Part shown: positions 35,716-47,740 of the stretch, in pieces
Numbering within the stretch: position 1 is the first letter of the stretch
How the letters are laid out: each line of letters starts with the position of its first letter
From: Anisus vortex
Lineage: Eukaryota > Mollusca > Gastropoda > Planorbidae
Direction of reading: 5' to 3'
Assembly: GCA_949126835.1 (NCBI GenBank)
Contig: CASBPS010000046.1
Coordinates: 124,001-188,000 of the forward strand
DNA: 64,000 nucleotides
Made by a program: the position numbers and the translations under genes
The notes under the pieces: model-generated
Seen by the model: the letters and a program-made list of their open reading frames with translations, nothing else
Database searches by the model: none
What the model was told of the DNA's origin: nothing

Positions 35716-36955
35716 AGCACCATTACCACAAATCTGCTAGTCAAGTCGTTGTACGGTTTGTGGAGAAGCCAAAACAACAAATCTGCTTTTTAAGTCCTTG
35801 TACGGCCAGAAAAGAAGCCAAAACTAGAAATCTGCTATTCAAGTCGTTGTACGGTTTGTGGAGAGAGCCAAAACCACAAATCTGCTGTGTTACTACCAAA
35901 AGAGAAGCTGAAACCACAAATCTTCTTTTCAAGTCGTTGTACGGCCAGAAAAAAAGCCAAAACCAGAAATCTGCTATTTTACGGCCAGAAAAGGAGCCAA
36001 AACAAGAAATCTGCTATTCAAGTCGTTGTACGGACTGTGGAAACGCCAAAACCACAAATCTGCTTTTGTAAGGCCAGTAGAGAAGCCAAAACCACAAATC
36101 TGCTGTTTTACGGTTAGAAAAGAAGCCAAAACAAGAAATCTGCTATTCAAGACGTTGTACGGATTGTGGAAAAGCCAAAACCACAAATCTGCTTTTGTAC
36201 GGCCAGAATAGGAGCCAAAACCAGAAATCTGCTTTTCAAGTCGTTGTACGGTTTCTGGAGAAGCCAAAACCACAAATCTGCTTTTGTACGGCCAGAAAAG
36301 GAGCCAAAACAAGAAATCTGCTTTTCAAGTCGTTGTACGGTTTCTGGAGAAGCCAAAACCACAAATCTGCTTTTGTACGGCTAGTAGAGAAGCCAAAACC
36401 ACAAATCTGCAGTATTACGGCGAAAAGAGAAGCCAAAACCACAAATCTGCTGTGTTACGGCCAAAAGAGAAGCTGAAACCACAAATCTTCTTTTCAAGTC
36501 GTTGTACGGCCAGAAAAAAAGCCAAAACCAGAAATCTGCTGTTTTACGGCCAGAAAAGGAGCCAAAACCACAAATCTGCTGTTTTACGGCCAAAAGAGAA
36601 GCCAAAAACATAAATCTGCTGTGTTACGGCCAAAAGAGAAGCTAAAACCACAAATCTTCTTTTCAAGTCGTTGTACGGCCAGAAAAGAAGCCAAAACCAG
36701 AAATCTGCTATTCAAGTCGTTGTACGGATTGTGGAAAAGCCAAAACCACAAATCTGCTTTTGTACGGCCAGAATAGGAGCCAAAACTAGAAATCTGCTTT
36801 TCAAGTCGTTGTACGGTTTCTGGAGAAGCCAAAACCACAAATCTGCTTTTGTACGGCCAGTAGAGAAGCCAAAACCACAAATCTGCTGTATTACGGCGAA
36901 AAGAGAAGCCAAAACCACAAATCTGCTATTCAAGTCGTTGTACGGCCAGAACAGA
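35716..36955 (+). repeat. 1,240-bp HOR, tandem copy 1
   Basis: A marker-to-marker unit of 1,240 bp, the first of two in tandem; it matches 10,254-11,493 at offset 25,462. Characteristic variants are TTACTACC near 35,891, CTGCTATTTTACGG near 35,971, AAGACGTTG near 36,150 and CTGCAGTATTACGG near 36,408. Confidence 0.92.
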
Positions 36956-38195
36956 AGCACCATTACCACAAATCTGCTAGTCAAGTCGTCGTACGGTTTG
37001 TGGAGAAGCCAAAACAACAAATCTGCTTTTTAAGTCCTTGTACGGCCAGAAAAGAAGCCAAAACTAGAAATCTGCTATTCAAGTCGTTGTACGGTTTGTG
37101 GAGAGAGCCAAAACCACAAATCTGCTGTGTTACTACCAAAAGAGAAGCTGAAACCGCAAATCTTCTTTTCAAGTCGTTGTACGGCCAGAAAAAAAGCCAA
37201 AACCAGAAATCTGCTATTTTACGGCCAGAAAAGGAGCCAAAACAAGAAATCTGCTATTCAAGTCGTTGTACGGACTGTGGAAACGCCAAAACCACAAATC
37301 TGCTTTTGTAAGGCCAGTAGAGAAGCCAAAACCACAAATCTGCTGTTTTACGGTTAGAAAAGAAGCCAAAACAAGAAATCTGCTATTCAAGACGTTGTAC
37401 GGATTGTGGAAAAGCCAAAACCACAAATCTGCTTTTGTACGGCCAGAATAGGAGCCAAAACCAGAAATCTGCTTTTCAAGTCGTTGTACGGTTTCTGGAG
37501 AAGCCAAAACCACAAATCTGCTTTTGTACGGCCAGAAAAGGAGCCAAAACAAGAAATCTGCTTTTCAAGTCGTTGTACGGTTTCTGGAGAAGCCAAAACC
37601 ACAAATCTGCTTTTGTACGGCTAGTAGAGAAGCCAAAACCACAAATCTGCAGTATTACGGCGAAAAGAGAAGCCAAAACCACAAATCTGCTGTGTTACGG
37701 CCAAAAGAGAAGCTGAAACCACAAATCTTCTTTTCAAGTCGTTGTACGGCCAGAAAAAAAGCCAAAACCAGAAATCTGCTGTTTTACGGCCAGAAAAGGA
37801 GCCAAAACCACAAATCTGCTGTTTTACGGCCAAAAGAGAAGCCAAAAACATAAATCTGCTGTGTTACGGCCAAAAGAGAAGCTAAAACCACAAATCTTCT
37901 TTTCAAGTCGTTGTACGGCCAGAAAAGAAGCCAAAACCAGAAATCTGCTATTCAAGTCGTTGTACGGATTGTGGAAAAGCCAAAACCACAAATCTGCTTT
38001 TGTACGGCCAGAATAGGAGCCAAAACTAGAAATCTGCTTTTCAAGTCGTTGTACGGTTTCTGGAGAAGCCAAAACCACAAATCTGCTTTTGTACGGCCAG
38101 TAGAGAAGCCAAAACCACAAATCTGCTGTATTACGGCGAAAAGAGAAGCCAAAACCACAAATCTGCTATTCAAGTCGTTGTACGGCCAGAACAGA
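36956..38195 (+). repeat. 1,240-bp HOR, tandem copy 2
   Basis: Follows copy 1 at a shift of exactly 1,240. Differences noticed are GTCGTCGTACGG near 36,987 (GTCGTTGTACGG in copy 1) and G at 37,156 (GAAACCGCAAATC). Similarity continues past the unit to about 38,344, where ATAAATC replaces ACAAATC. In the left duplicate near 11 kb only one such unit exists, so this copy is an additional duplication after the two large segments separated, or a loss on the left. Confidence 0.92.
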
Positions 38196-39328
38196 AGCAC
38201 CATTACCACAAATCTGCTAGTCAAGTCGTCGTACGGTTTGTGGAGAAGCCAAAACAACAAATCTGCTTTTTAAGTCCTTGTACGGCCAGAAAAGAAGCCA
38301 AAACTAGAAATCTGCTATTCAAGTCGTTGTACGGTTTGTGGAGAGAGCCAAAACCATAAATCTGCTGTTTTATGGCCAGAAAAGAAGCCAAAACAAGAAA
38401 TCTGCTATTCAAGTCGTTGTACGGTTTGTTGAGAGAGCCTAAACCATAAATCTGCTGTGTTACGGCCAAAAGAGAAGCTAAGACCACAAATCTTCTTGTC
38501 AAGTCGTTGTACGGCCAGAAAAGAAGCCAAACCAAGAAATCTGCTATTCAAGTCGTTGTACGGATTGTGGAAAAGCCAAAACCACAAATCTGCTTTTGTA
38601 CGGCCAGAAAAGGAGCCAAAACCAGAAATCTGCTTTTCAAGTCGTTGTACGGTTTCTGGAGAAGCCAAAACCACAAATCTGCTTTTGTACGGCTAGTAGA
38701 GAAGCCAAAACCACAAATCTGCTGTATTACGGCGAAAAAAGAACCCAAAACCACAAATCTGCTATTCAAGTCGTTGTACGGCCAGAACAGAAGCACCATT
38801 ACCACAAATCTGCTAGTCAAGTCGTTGTACGGTTTGTGGAGAAGCCAAAACAACAAATCTGCTTTTTAAGTCCTTGTACGGCCAGAAAAGAAGCCAAAAC
38901 TTGAAATTTGCTATTGAAGTCGTTGTACGGTTTGTGGAGAGAGCCAAAACCACAAATCTGCTGTGTTACTACCAAAAGAGAAGCTGAAACCACAAATCTT
39001 CTTTTCAAGTCGTTGTACGGCCAGAAAAAAAGCCAAAACCAGAAATCTGCTGTTTTACGGCCAGAAAAGGAGCCAAAACAAGAAATCTGCTATTCAAGTC
39101 GTTGTACGGACTGTGGAAACGCCAAAACCACAAATCTGCTTTTGTAAGGCCAGTAGAGAAGCCAAAACCACAAATCTGCTGTTTTACGGTTAGAAAAGAA
39201 GCCAAAACAAGAAATCTGCTATTCAAGTCGTTGTACGGATTGTGGAAAAGCCAAAACCACAAATCTGCTTTTGTACGGCCAGAAAAGGAGCCAAAACCAG
39301 AAATCTGCTTTTCAAGTCGTTGTACGGC
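37751..39328 (+). repeat. 1,578-bp HOR, copy 1
   Basis: The first of two adjacent copies at a shift of 1,578. It overlaps the end of the second 1,240 unit, showing that the duplicated interval crossed the earlier HOR boundary. It contains the 596-type segment and the AAACTTGAAATTTGC variant near 38,899. The copy boundary at 39,328/39,329 falls in CAAGTCGTTGTACGGCC, common to both flanking monomers. Confidence 0.9.
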
Positions 39329-40906
39329 CAGAAAAAAAGCCAAAACCAGAAATCTGCTGTTTTACGGCCAGAAAAGGAGCCAAAACCACAAATCTGCTGT
39401 TTTACGGCCAAAAGAGAAGCCAAAAACATAAATCTGCTGTGTTACGGCCAAAAGAGAAGCTAAAACCACAAATCTTCTTTTCAAGTCGTTGTACGGCCAG
39501 AAAAGAAGCCAAAACCAGAAATCTGCTATTCAAGTCGTTGTACGGATTGTGGAAAAGCCAAAACCACAAATCTGCTTTTGTACGGCCAGAATAGGAGCCA
39601 AAACTAGAAATCTGCTTTTCAAGTCGTTGTACGGTTTCTGGAGAAGCCAAAACCACAAATCTGCTTTTGTACGGCCAGTAGAGAAGCCAAAACCACAAAT
39701 CTGCTGTATTACGGCGAAAAGAGAAGCCAAAACCACAAATCTGCTATTCAAGTCGTTGTACGGCCAGAACAGAAGCACCATTACCACAAATCTGCTAGTC
39801 AAGTCGTCGTACGGTTTGTGGAGAAGCCAAAACAACAAATCTGCTTTTTAAGTCCTTGTACGGCCAGAAAAGAAGCCAAAACTAGAAATCTGCTATTCAA
39901 GTCGTTGTACGGTTTGTGGAGAGAGCCAAAACCATAAATCTGCTGTTTTATGGCCAGAAAAGAAGCCAAAACAAGAAATCTGCTATTCAAGTCGTTGTAC
40001 GGTTTGTTGAGAGAGCCTAAACCATAAATCTGCTGTGTTACGGCCAAAAGAGAAGCTAAGACCACAAATCTTCTTGTCAAGTCGTTGTACGGCCAGAAAA
40101 GAAGCCAAACCAAGAAATCTGCTATTCAAGTCGTTGTACGGATTGTGGAAAAGCCAAAACCACAAATCTGCTTTTGTACGGCCAGAAAAGGAGCCAAAAC
40201 CAGAAATCTGCTTTTCAAGTCGTTGTACGGTTTCTGGAGAAGCCAAAACCACAAATCTGCTTTTGTACGGCTAGTAGAGAAGCCAAAACCACAAATCTGC
40301 TGTATTACGGCGAAAAAAGAACCCAAAACCACAAATCTGCTATTCAAGTCGTTGTACGGCCAGAACAGAAGCACCATTACCACAAATCTGCTAGTCAAGT
40401 CGTTGTACGGTTTGTGGAGAAGCCAAAACAACAAATCTGCTTTTTAAGTCCTTGTACGGCCAGAAAAGAAGCCAAAACTTGAAATTTGCTATTGAAGTCG
40501 TTGTACGGTTTGTGGAGAGAGCCAAAACCACAAATCTGCTGTGTTACTACCAAAAGAGAAGCTGAAACCACAAATCTTCTTTTCAAGTCGTTGTACGGCC
40601 AGAAAAAAAGCCAAAACCAGAAATCTGCTGTTTTACGGCCAGAAAAGGAGCCAAAACAAGAAATCTGCTATTCAAGTCGTTGTACGGACTGTGGAAACGC
40701 CAAAACCACAAATCTGCTTTTGTAAGGCCAGTAGAGAAGCCAAAACCACAAATCTGCTGTTTTACGGTTAGAAAAGAAGCCAAAACAAGAAATCTGCTAT
40801 TCAAGTCGTTGTACGGATTGTGGAAAAGCCAAAACCACAAATCTGCTTTTGTACGGCCAGAAAAGGAGCCAAAACCAGAAATCTGCTTTTCAAGTCGTTG
40901 TACGGT
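39329..40906 (+). repeat. 1,578-bp HOR, copy 2
   Basis: A direct repeat of 37,751-39,328. The two copies abut exactly; identity ends near 40,906, where TACGGTTTCTGG replaces TACGGCCAG. From about 39,309 onward this copy also begins the 7.97-kb superrepeat, matching 47,276 onward at offset 7,967. Confidence 0.9.
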
Positions 40907-43900
40907 TTCTGGAGAAGCCAAAACCACAAATCTGCTTTTGTACGGCTAGTAGAGAAGCCAAAACCACAAATCTGCTGTATTTGGCGAAAAGAGAAGCCAA
41001 AACTACAAATCTGCTATTCAAGTCGTTGTACGGCCAGAACAGAAGCACCATTACCACAAATCTGCTAGTCAAGTCGTTGTACGGTTTGTTGAGAAGCCAA
41101 AACAACAAATCTGCTTTTTAAGTCCTTGTACGGCCAGAAAAAAAGCCAAAACTAGAAATCTGCTATTCAAGTCGTTGTACGGTTTATGGAGAGAGCCAAA
41201 ACCATAAATCTGCTGTGTTACGGCCAAAAGAGAAGCTAAAACCACAAATCTTCTTGTCAAGTCGTTGTACGGCCAGAAAAGAAGCCAAAACAAGAAATCT
41301 GCTATTCAAGTCGTTATACGGATTGTGGAAAAGCCAAAACCTCAAATCTGCTTTTGTACGGCCAGAAAAGGAGCCAAAACAAGAAATCTGCTTTTCAAGT
41401 CGTTGTACGGTTTCTGGAGAAGCCAAAACCACAAATCTGCTTTTGTACGGCTAGTAGAGAAGCCAAAACCACAAATCTGCTGTATTACGGCGAAAAGAGA
41501 AGCCAAAACCACAAATCTGCTATTCAAGTCGTTGAACGGCCAGAACAGAAGCACCATTACCACAAATCTGCTAGTCAAGTCGTTGTACGGTTTGTGGAGA
41601 AGCCAAAACAACAAATCTGCTTTTTAAGTCCTTGTACGGCCAGAAAAGAAGCCAAAACTAGAAATCTGCTATTCAAGTCGTTGTACGGTTTGTGGAGAGA
41701 GCCAAAACCACAAATCTGCTGTGTTACGGCCAAAAGAAAAGCTGAAACCACAAATCTTCTTTTCAAGTCGTTGTACGGCCAGAAAAAAAGCCAAAACCAG
41801 AAATCTGCTGTTTTACGGCCAGAAAAGGAGCCAAAACCACAAATCTGCTGTTTTACGGCCAAAAGAGAAGCCAAAACCATAAATCTGCTGTGTTACGGCC
41901 AAAAGAGAAGCTAAAACCACAAATCTTCTTTTCAAGTCGTTGTACGGCCAGAAAAGAAGCCAAAACAAGAAATCTGCTATTCAAGTCGTTGTACGGATTG
42001 TGGAAAAGCCAAAACCACAAATCTGCTTTTGTACGGCCAGAAAAGGAGCCAAAACCAGAAATCTTCTTTTCAAGTCGTTGTACGGTTTCTGGAGAAGCCA
42101 AAACCACAAATCTGCTTTTGTACGGCTAGTAGAGAAGCCAAAACCACAAATCTGCTGTATTACGGCGAAAAAAGAACCCAAAACCACAAATCTGCTATTC
42201 AAGTCGTTGTACGGCCAGAACAGAAGCACCATTACCACAAATCTGCTAGTCAAGTCGTTGTACGGTTTGTGGAGAAGCCAAAACAACAAATCTGCTTTTT
42301 AAGTCCTTGTACGGCCAGAAAAGAAGCCAAAACTAGAAATCTGCTATTCAAGTCGTTGTACGGTTTGTGGAGAGAGCCAAAACCACAAATCTGCTGTGTT
42401 ACTACCAAAAGAGAAGCTGAAACCACAAATCTTCTTTTCAAGTCGTTGTACGGCCAGAAAAAAAGCCAAAACCAGAAATCTGCTGTTTTACGGCCAGAAA
42501 AGGAGCCAAAACAAGAAATCTGCTATTCAAGTCGTTGTACGGACTGTGGAAACGCCAAAACCACAAATCTGCTTTTGTAAGGCCAGTAGAGAAGCCAAAA
42601 CCACAAATCTGCTGTTTTACGGTTAGAAAAGAAGCCAAAACAAGAAATCTGCTATTCAAGTCGTTGTACGGATTGTGGAAAAGCCAAAACCACAAATCTG
42701 CTTTTGTACGGCCAGAATAGGAGCCAAAACCAGAAATCTGCTTTTCAAGTCGTTGTACGGTTTCTGGAGAAGCCAAAACCACAAATCTGCTTTTGTACGG
42801 CCAGTAGAGAAGCCAAAACCACAAATCTGCTGAATTACGGCGAAAAGAGAATCCAAAACCACAAATCTGCTATTCAAGTCGTTGTACGGCCAGAACAGAA
42901 GCACCATTACCACAAATCTGCTAGTCAAGTCGTTGTACGGTTTGTGGAGAAGCCAAAACAACAAATCTGCTTTTTAAGTCCTTGTACGGCCAGAAAAGAA
43001 GCCAAAACTAGAAATCTGCTATTCAAGTCGTTGTACGGTTTGTGGAGAGAGCCAAAACCACAAATCTGCTGTGTTACGGCCAAAAGAGAAGCTGAAACCA
43101 CAAATCTTCTTTTCAAGTCGTTGTACGGCCAGAAAAAAAGCCAAAACCAGAAATCTGCTGTTTTACGGCCAGAAAAGGAGCCAAAACCACAAATCTGCTG
43201 TTTTACGGCCAAAAGAGAAGCCAAAACCATAAATCTGCTGTGTTACGGCCAAAAGAGAAGCTAAAACCACAAATCTTCTTTTCAAGTCGTTGTACGGCCA
43301 GAAAAGAAGCCAAAACAAGAAATCTGCTATTCAAGTCGTTGTACGGATTGTGGAAAAGCCAAAACCACAAATCTGCTTTTGTACGGCCAGAAAAGGAGCC
43401 AAAACCAGAAATCTGCTTTTCAAGTCGTTGTACGGTTTCTGGAGAAGCCAAAACCACAAATCTGCTTTTGTACGGCTAGTAGAGAAGCCAAAACCACAAA
43501 TCTGCTGTATTACGGCGAAAAAAGAACCCAAAACCACAAATCTGCTATTCAAGTCGTTGTACGGCCAGAACAGAAGCACCATTACCACAAATCTGCTAGT
43601 CAAGTCGTACGGTTTGTGGAGAAGCCAAAACAACAAATCTGCTTTTTAAGTCCTTGTACGGCCAGAAAAGAAGCCAAAACTAGAAATCTGCTATTCAAGT
43701 CGTTGTACGGTTTGTGGAGAGAGCCAAAACCACAAATCTGCTGTGTTACTACCAAAAGAGAAGCTGAAACCACAAATCTTCTTTTCAAGTCGTTGTACGG
43801 CCAGAAAAAAAGCCAAAACCAGAAATCTGCTGTTTTACGGCCAGAAAAGGAGCCAAAACAAGAAATCTGCTATTCAAGTCGTTGTACGGACTGTGGAAAC

Positions 43901-46446
43901 GCCAAAACCACAAATCTGCTTTTGTAAGGCCAGTAGAGAAGCCAAAACCACAAATCTGCTGTTTTACGGTTAGAAAAGAAGCCAAAACAAGAAATCTGCT
44001 ATTCAAGTCGTTGTACGGATTGTGGAAAAGCCAAAACCACAAATCTGCTTTTGTACGGCCAGAATAGGAGCCAAAACCAGAAATCTGCTTTTCAAGTCGT
44101 TGTACGGTTTCTGGAGAAGCCAAAACCACAAATCTGCTTTTGTACGGCCAGTAGAGAAGCCAAAACCACAAATATGCTGTATAACGGCGAAAAGAGAAGC
44201 CAAAACCAAAAATCTGCTATTCAAGTCGTTGTACGGCCAGAACAGAAGCACCATTACCACAAATCTGCTAGTCAAGTCGTTGTACGGTTTGTGGAGAAGC
44301 CAAAACAACAAATCTGCTTTTTAAGTCCTTGTACGGCCAGAAAAGAAGCCAAAACTAGAAATCTGCTATTCAAGTCATTGTACGGTTTGTGGAGAGAGCC
44401 AAAACCATAAATCTGTTTTTGTACGGCCAGAAAAGGAGCCAAAACCAGAAATCTGCTTTTTAAGTCTTTGTACGGTTTCTGGAGAAGCCAAAACCACAAA
44501 TCTGCTTTTGTACGGCCAGTAGAGAAGCCAAAACCACAAATCTGCTGTATTACGGCGAAAAGAGAAGCCAAAACCACAAATCTGCTATTCAAGTCGTTGT
44601 ACGGCCAGAACAGAAGCACCATTACCACAAATCTGCTAGTCAAGTCGTTGTACGGTTTGTTGAGAAGCCAAAACAACAAATCTGCTTTTCAAGTCCTTGT
44701 ACGGCCAGAAAAGAAGCCAAAACTAGAAATCTGCTATTCAAGTCGTTGTACGGTTTGTGGAGAGACCCAAAACCATAAATCTGCTGTGTTACGGCCAAAA
44801 GAGAAGCTAAAACCACAAATCTTCTTGTCAAGTCGTTGCACGGCCAGAAAAGAAGCCAAAACAAGAAATCTGCTATTCAAGTCGTTATACAGATTGTGGA
44901 AAAGCCAAAACCTCAAATCTGCTTTTGTACGGCCAGAAAAGGAGCCAAAACAAGATATCTGCTTTTCAAGTCTTTGTACGGTTTCTGGAGAAGCCAAAAC
45001 CACAAATCTGCTTTTGTACGACCAGTAGAGAAGCCAAAACCACAAATCTGCTGTATTACGGCGAAAAGAGAAGCCAAAACCACAAATCTGCTATTCAAGT
45101 CGTTGTACGGCCAGAATAGAAGCACCATTACCACAAATCTGCTAGTCAAGTCGTCGTACGGTTTGTGGAGAAGCCAAAACAACAAATCTGCTTTTTAAGT
45201 CCTTGTACGGCCAGAAAAGAAGCCAAAACTAGAAATCTGCTATTCAAGTCGTTGTACGGTTTGTGGAGAGAGCCAAAACCATAAATCTGCTGTTTTATGG
45301 CCAGAAAAGAAGCCAAAACAAGAAATCTGCTATTCAAGTCGTTGTACGGTTTGTTGAGAGAGCCTAAACCATAAATCTGCTGTGTTACGGCGAAAAGAGA
45401 AGCTAAAACCACAAATCTTCTTGTCAAGTCGTTGTACGGCCAGAAAAGAAGCCAAACCAAGAAATCTGCTATTCAAGTCGTTGTACGGATTGTGGAAAAG
45501 CCAAAACCACAAATCTGCTTTTGTACGGCCAGAAAAGGAGCCAAAACCAGAAATCTGCTTTTCAAGTCGTTGTACGGTTTCTGGAGAAGCCAAAACCACA
45601 AATCTGCTTTTGTACGGCTAGTAGAGAAGCCAAAACCACAAATCTGCTGTATTACGGCGAAAAAAGAACCCAAAACCACAAATCTGCTATTCAAGTCGTT
45701 GTACGGCCAGAACAGAAGCACCATTACCACAAATCTGCTAGTCAAGTCGTTGTACGGTTTGTGGAGAAGCCAAAACAACAAATCTGCTTTTTAAGTCCTT
45801 GTACGGCCAGAAAAGAAGCCAAAACTAGAAATCTGCTATTCAAGTCTTTGTACGGTTTCTGGAGAAGCCAAAACCACAAATCTGCTTTTGTACGGCCAGT
45901 AGAGAAGCCAAAACCACAAATCTGCTGTATTACGGCGAAAAGAGAAGCCAAAACCACAAATCTGCTATTCAAGTCGTTGTACGGCCAGAACAGAAGCACC
46001 ATTACCACAAATCTGCTAGTCAAGTCGTTGTACGGTTTGTTGAGAAGCCAAAACAACAAATCTGCTTTTCAAGTCCTTGTACGGCCAGAAAAGAAGCCAA
46101 AACTAGAAATCTGCTATTCAAGTCGTTGTACGGTTTGTGGAGAGACCCAAAACCATAAATCTGCTGTGTTACGGCCAAAAGAGAAGCTAAAACCACAAAT
46201 CTTCTTGTCAAGTCGTTGCACGGCCAGAAAAGAAGCCAAAACAAGAAATCTGCTATTCAAGTCGTTATACAGATTGTGGAAAAGCCAAAACCTCAAATCT
46301 GCTTTTGTACGGCCAGAAAAGGAGCCAAAACAAGATATCTGCTTTTCAAGTCTTTGTACGGTTTCTGGAGAAGCCAAAACCACAAATCTGCTTTTGTACG
46401 GCCAGTAGAGAAGCCAAAACCACAAATCTGCTGTATTACGGCGAAA
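40478..46446 (+). repeat. Superblock B
   Basis: The second copy of the block described at 11,831-18,200, and the longest intact one: it has neither the 51-bp nor the 89-bp deletion of A. It is repeated at 48,445-54,412 with offset 7,967, changing to 7,966 after a single-T loss near 52,428 in C. It has several private point changes, such as AAAACTACAAATC near 41,003, GTTGAACGG near 41,534, AAAGAAAAGC near 41,733, and GAATTACGG near 42,833. It ends near 46,446, where CGAAAAAAGGACCC begins a 1,240-type unit. Confidence 0.9.
41550..44246 (+). repeat. 1,350-bp HOR, two copies in superblock B
   Basis: Markers at 41,550, 42,225, 42,900, 43,575 and 44,247 give spacings of 675, 675, 675 and 672 bp. 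The last is short because of the 3-bp loss at about 43,608 (CAAGTCGTACGG). The same order and the same loss occur in superblocks A and C. Confidence 0.9.
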
Positions 46447-46500
46447 AAAGGACCCAAAACCACAAATCTGCTATTCAAGTCGTTGTACGGCCAGAACAGA
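44247..46500 (+). repeat. 1,470-type HOR plus truncated copy in superblock B
   Basis: Markers at 44,247, 44,615, 45,121, 45,717, 45,995 and 46,501 give 368, 506, 596, 278 and 506 bp. This is one complete 1,470-bp unit followed by the first two segments of the 90-bp-deleted form. At about 46,446 the array passes into a 1,240-type unit in the middle of a segment, so the 596-bp part of the second copy is missing. Confidence 0.89.
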
Positions 46501-47740
46501 AGCACCATTACCACAAATCTGCTAGTCAAGTCGTTGTACGGTTTGTGGAGAAGCCAAAACAACAAATCTGCTTTTTAAGTCCTTGTACGGCCAGAAAAGA
46601 AGCCAAAACTAGAAATCTGCTATTCAAGTCGTTGTACGGTTTGTGGAGAGAGCCAAAACCACAAATCTGCTGTGTTACTACCAAAAGAGAAGCTGAAACC
46701 ACAAATCTTCTTTTCAAGTCGTTGTACGGCCAGAAAAAAAGCCAAAACCAGAAATCTGCTATTTTACGGCCAGAAAAGGAGCCAAAACAAGAAATCTGCT
46801 ATTCAAGTCGTTGTACGGACTGTGGAAACGCCAAAACCACAAATCTGCTTTTGTAAGGCCAGTAGAGAAGCCAAAACCACAAATCTGCTGTTTTACGGTT
46901 AGAAAAGAAGCCAAAACAAGAAATCTGCTATTCAAGACGTTGTACGGATTGTGGAAAAGCCAAAACCACAAATCTGCTTTTGTACGGCCAGAATAGGAGC
47001 CAAAACCAGAAATCTGCTTTTCAAGTCGTTGTACGGTTTCTGGAGAAGCCAAAACCACAAATCTGCTTTTGTACGGCCAGAAAAGGAGCCAAAACAAGAA
47101 ATCTGCTTTTCAAGTCGTTGTACGGTTTCTGGAGAAGCCAAAACCACAAATCTGCTTTTGTACGGCTAGTAGAGAAGCCAAAACCACAAATCTGCAGTAT
47201 TACGGCGAAAAGAGAAGCCAAAACCACAAATCTGCTGTGTTACGGCCAAAAGAGAAGCTGAAACCACAAATCTTCTTTTCAAGTCGTTGTACGGCCAGAA
47301 AAAAAGCCAAAACCAGAAATCTGCTGTTTTACGGCCAGAAAAGGAGCCAAAACCACAAATCTGCTGTTTTACGGCCAAAAGAGAAGCCAAAAACATAAAT
47401 CTGCTGTGTTACGGCCAAAAGAGAAGCTAAAACCACAAATCTTCTTTTCAAGTCGTTGTACGGCCAGAAAAGAAGCCAAAACCAGAAATCTGCTATTCAA
47501 GTCGTTGTACGGATTGTGGAAAAGCCAAAACCACAAATCTGCTTTTGTACGGCCAGAATAGGAGCCAAAACTAGAAATCTGCTTTTCAAGTCGTTGTACG
47601 GTTTCTGGAGACGCCAAAACCACAAATCTGCTTTTGTACGGCCAGTAGAGAAGCCAAAACCACAAATCTGCTGTATTACGGCGAAAAGAGAAGCCAAAAC
47701 CACAAATCTGCTATTCAAGTCGTTGTACGGCCAGAACAGA
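46501..47740 (+). repeat. 1,240-bp HOR between superblocks B and C
   Basis: A single 1,240-bp unit matching 35,716-36,955 at offset 10,785 and 10,254-11,493. It joins superblock B to the next 7,967-bp copy. A private change GAGACGCC occurs near 47,611. After it, the sequence matches 38,221 onward at offset 9,545. Confidence 0.9.
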
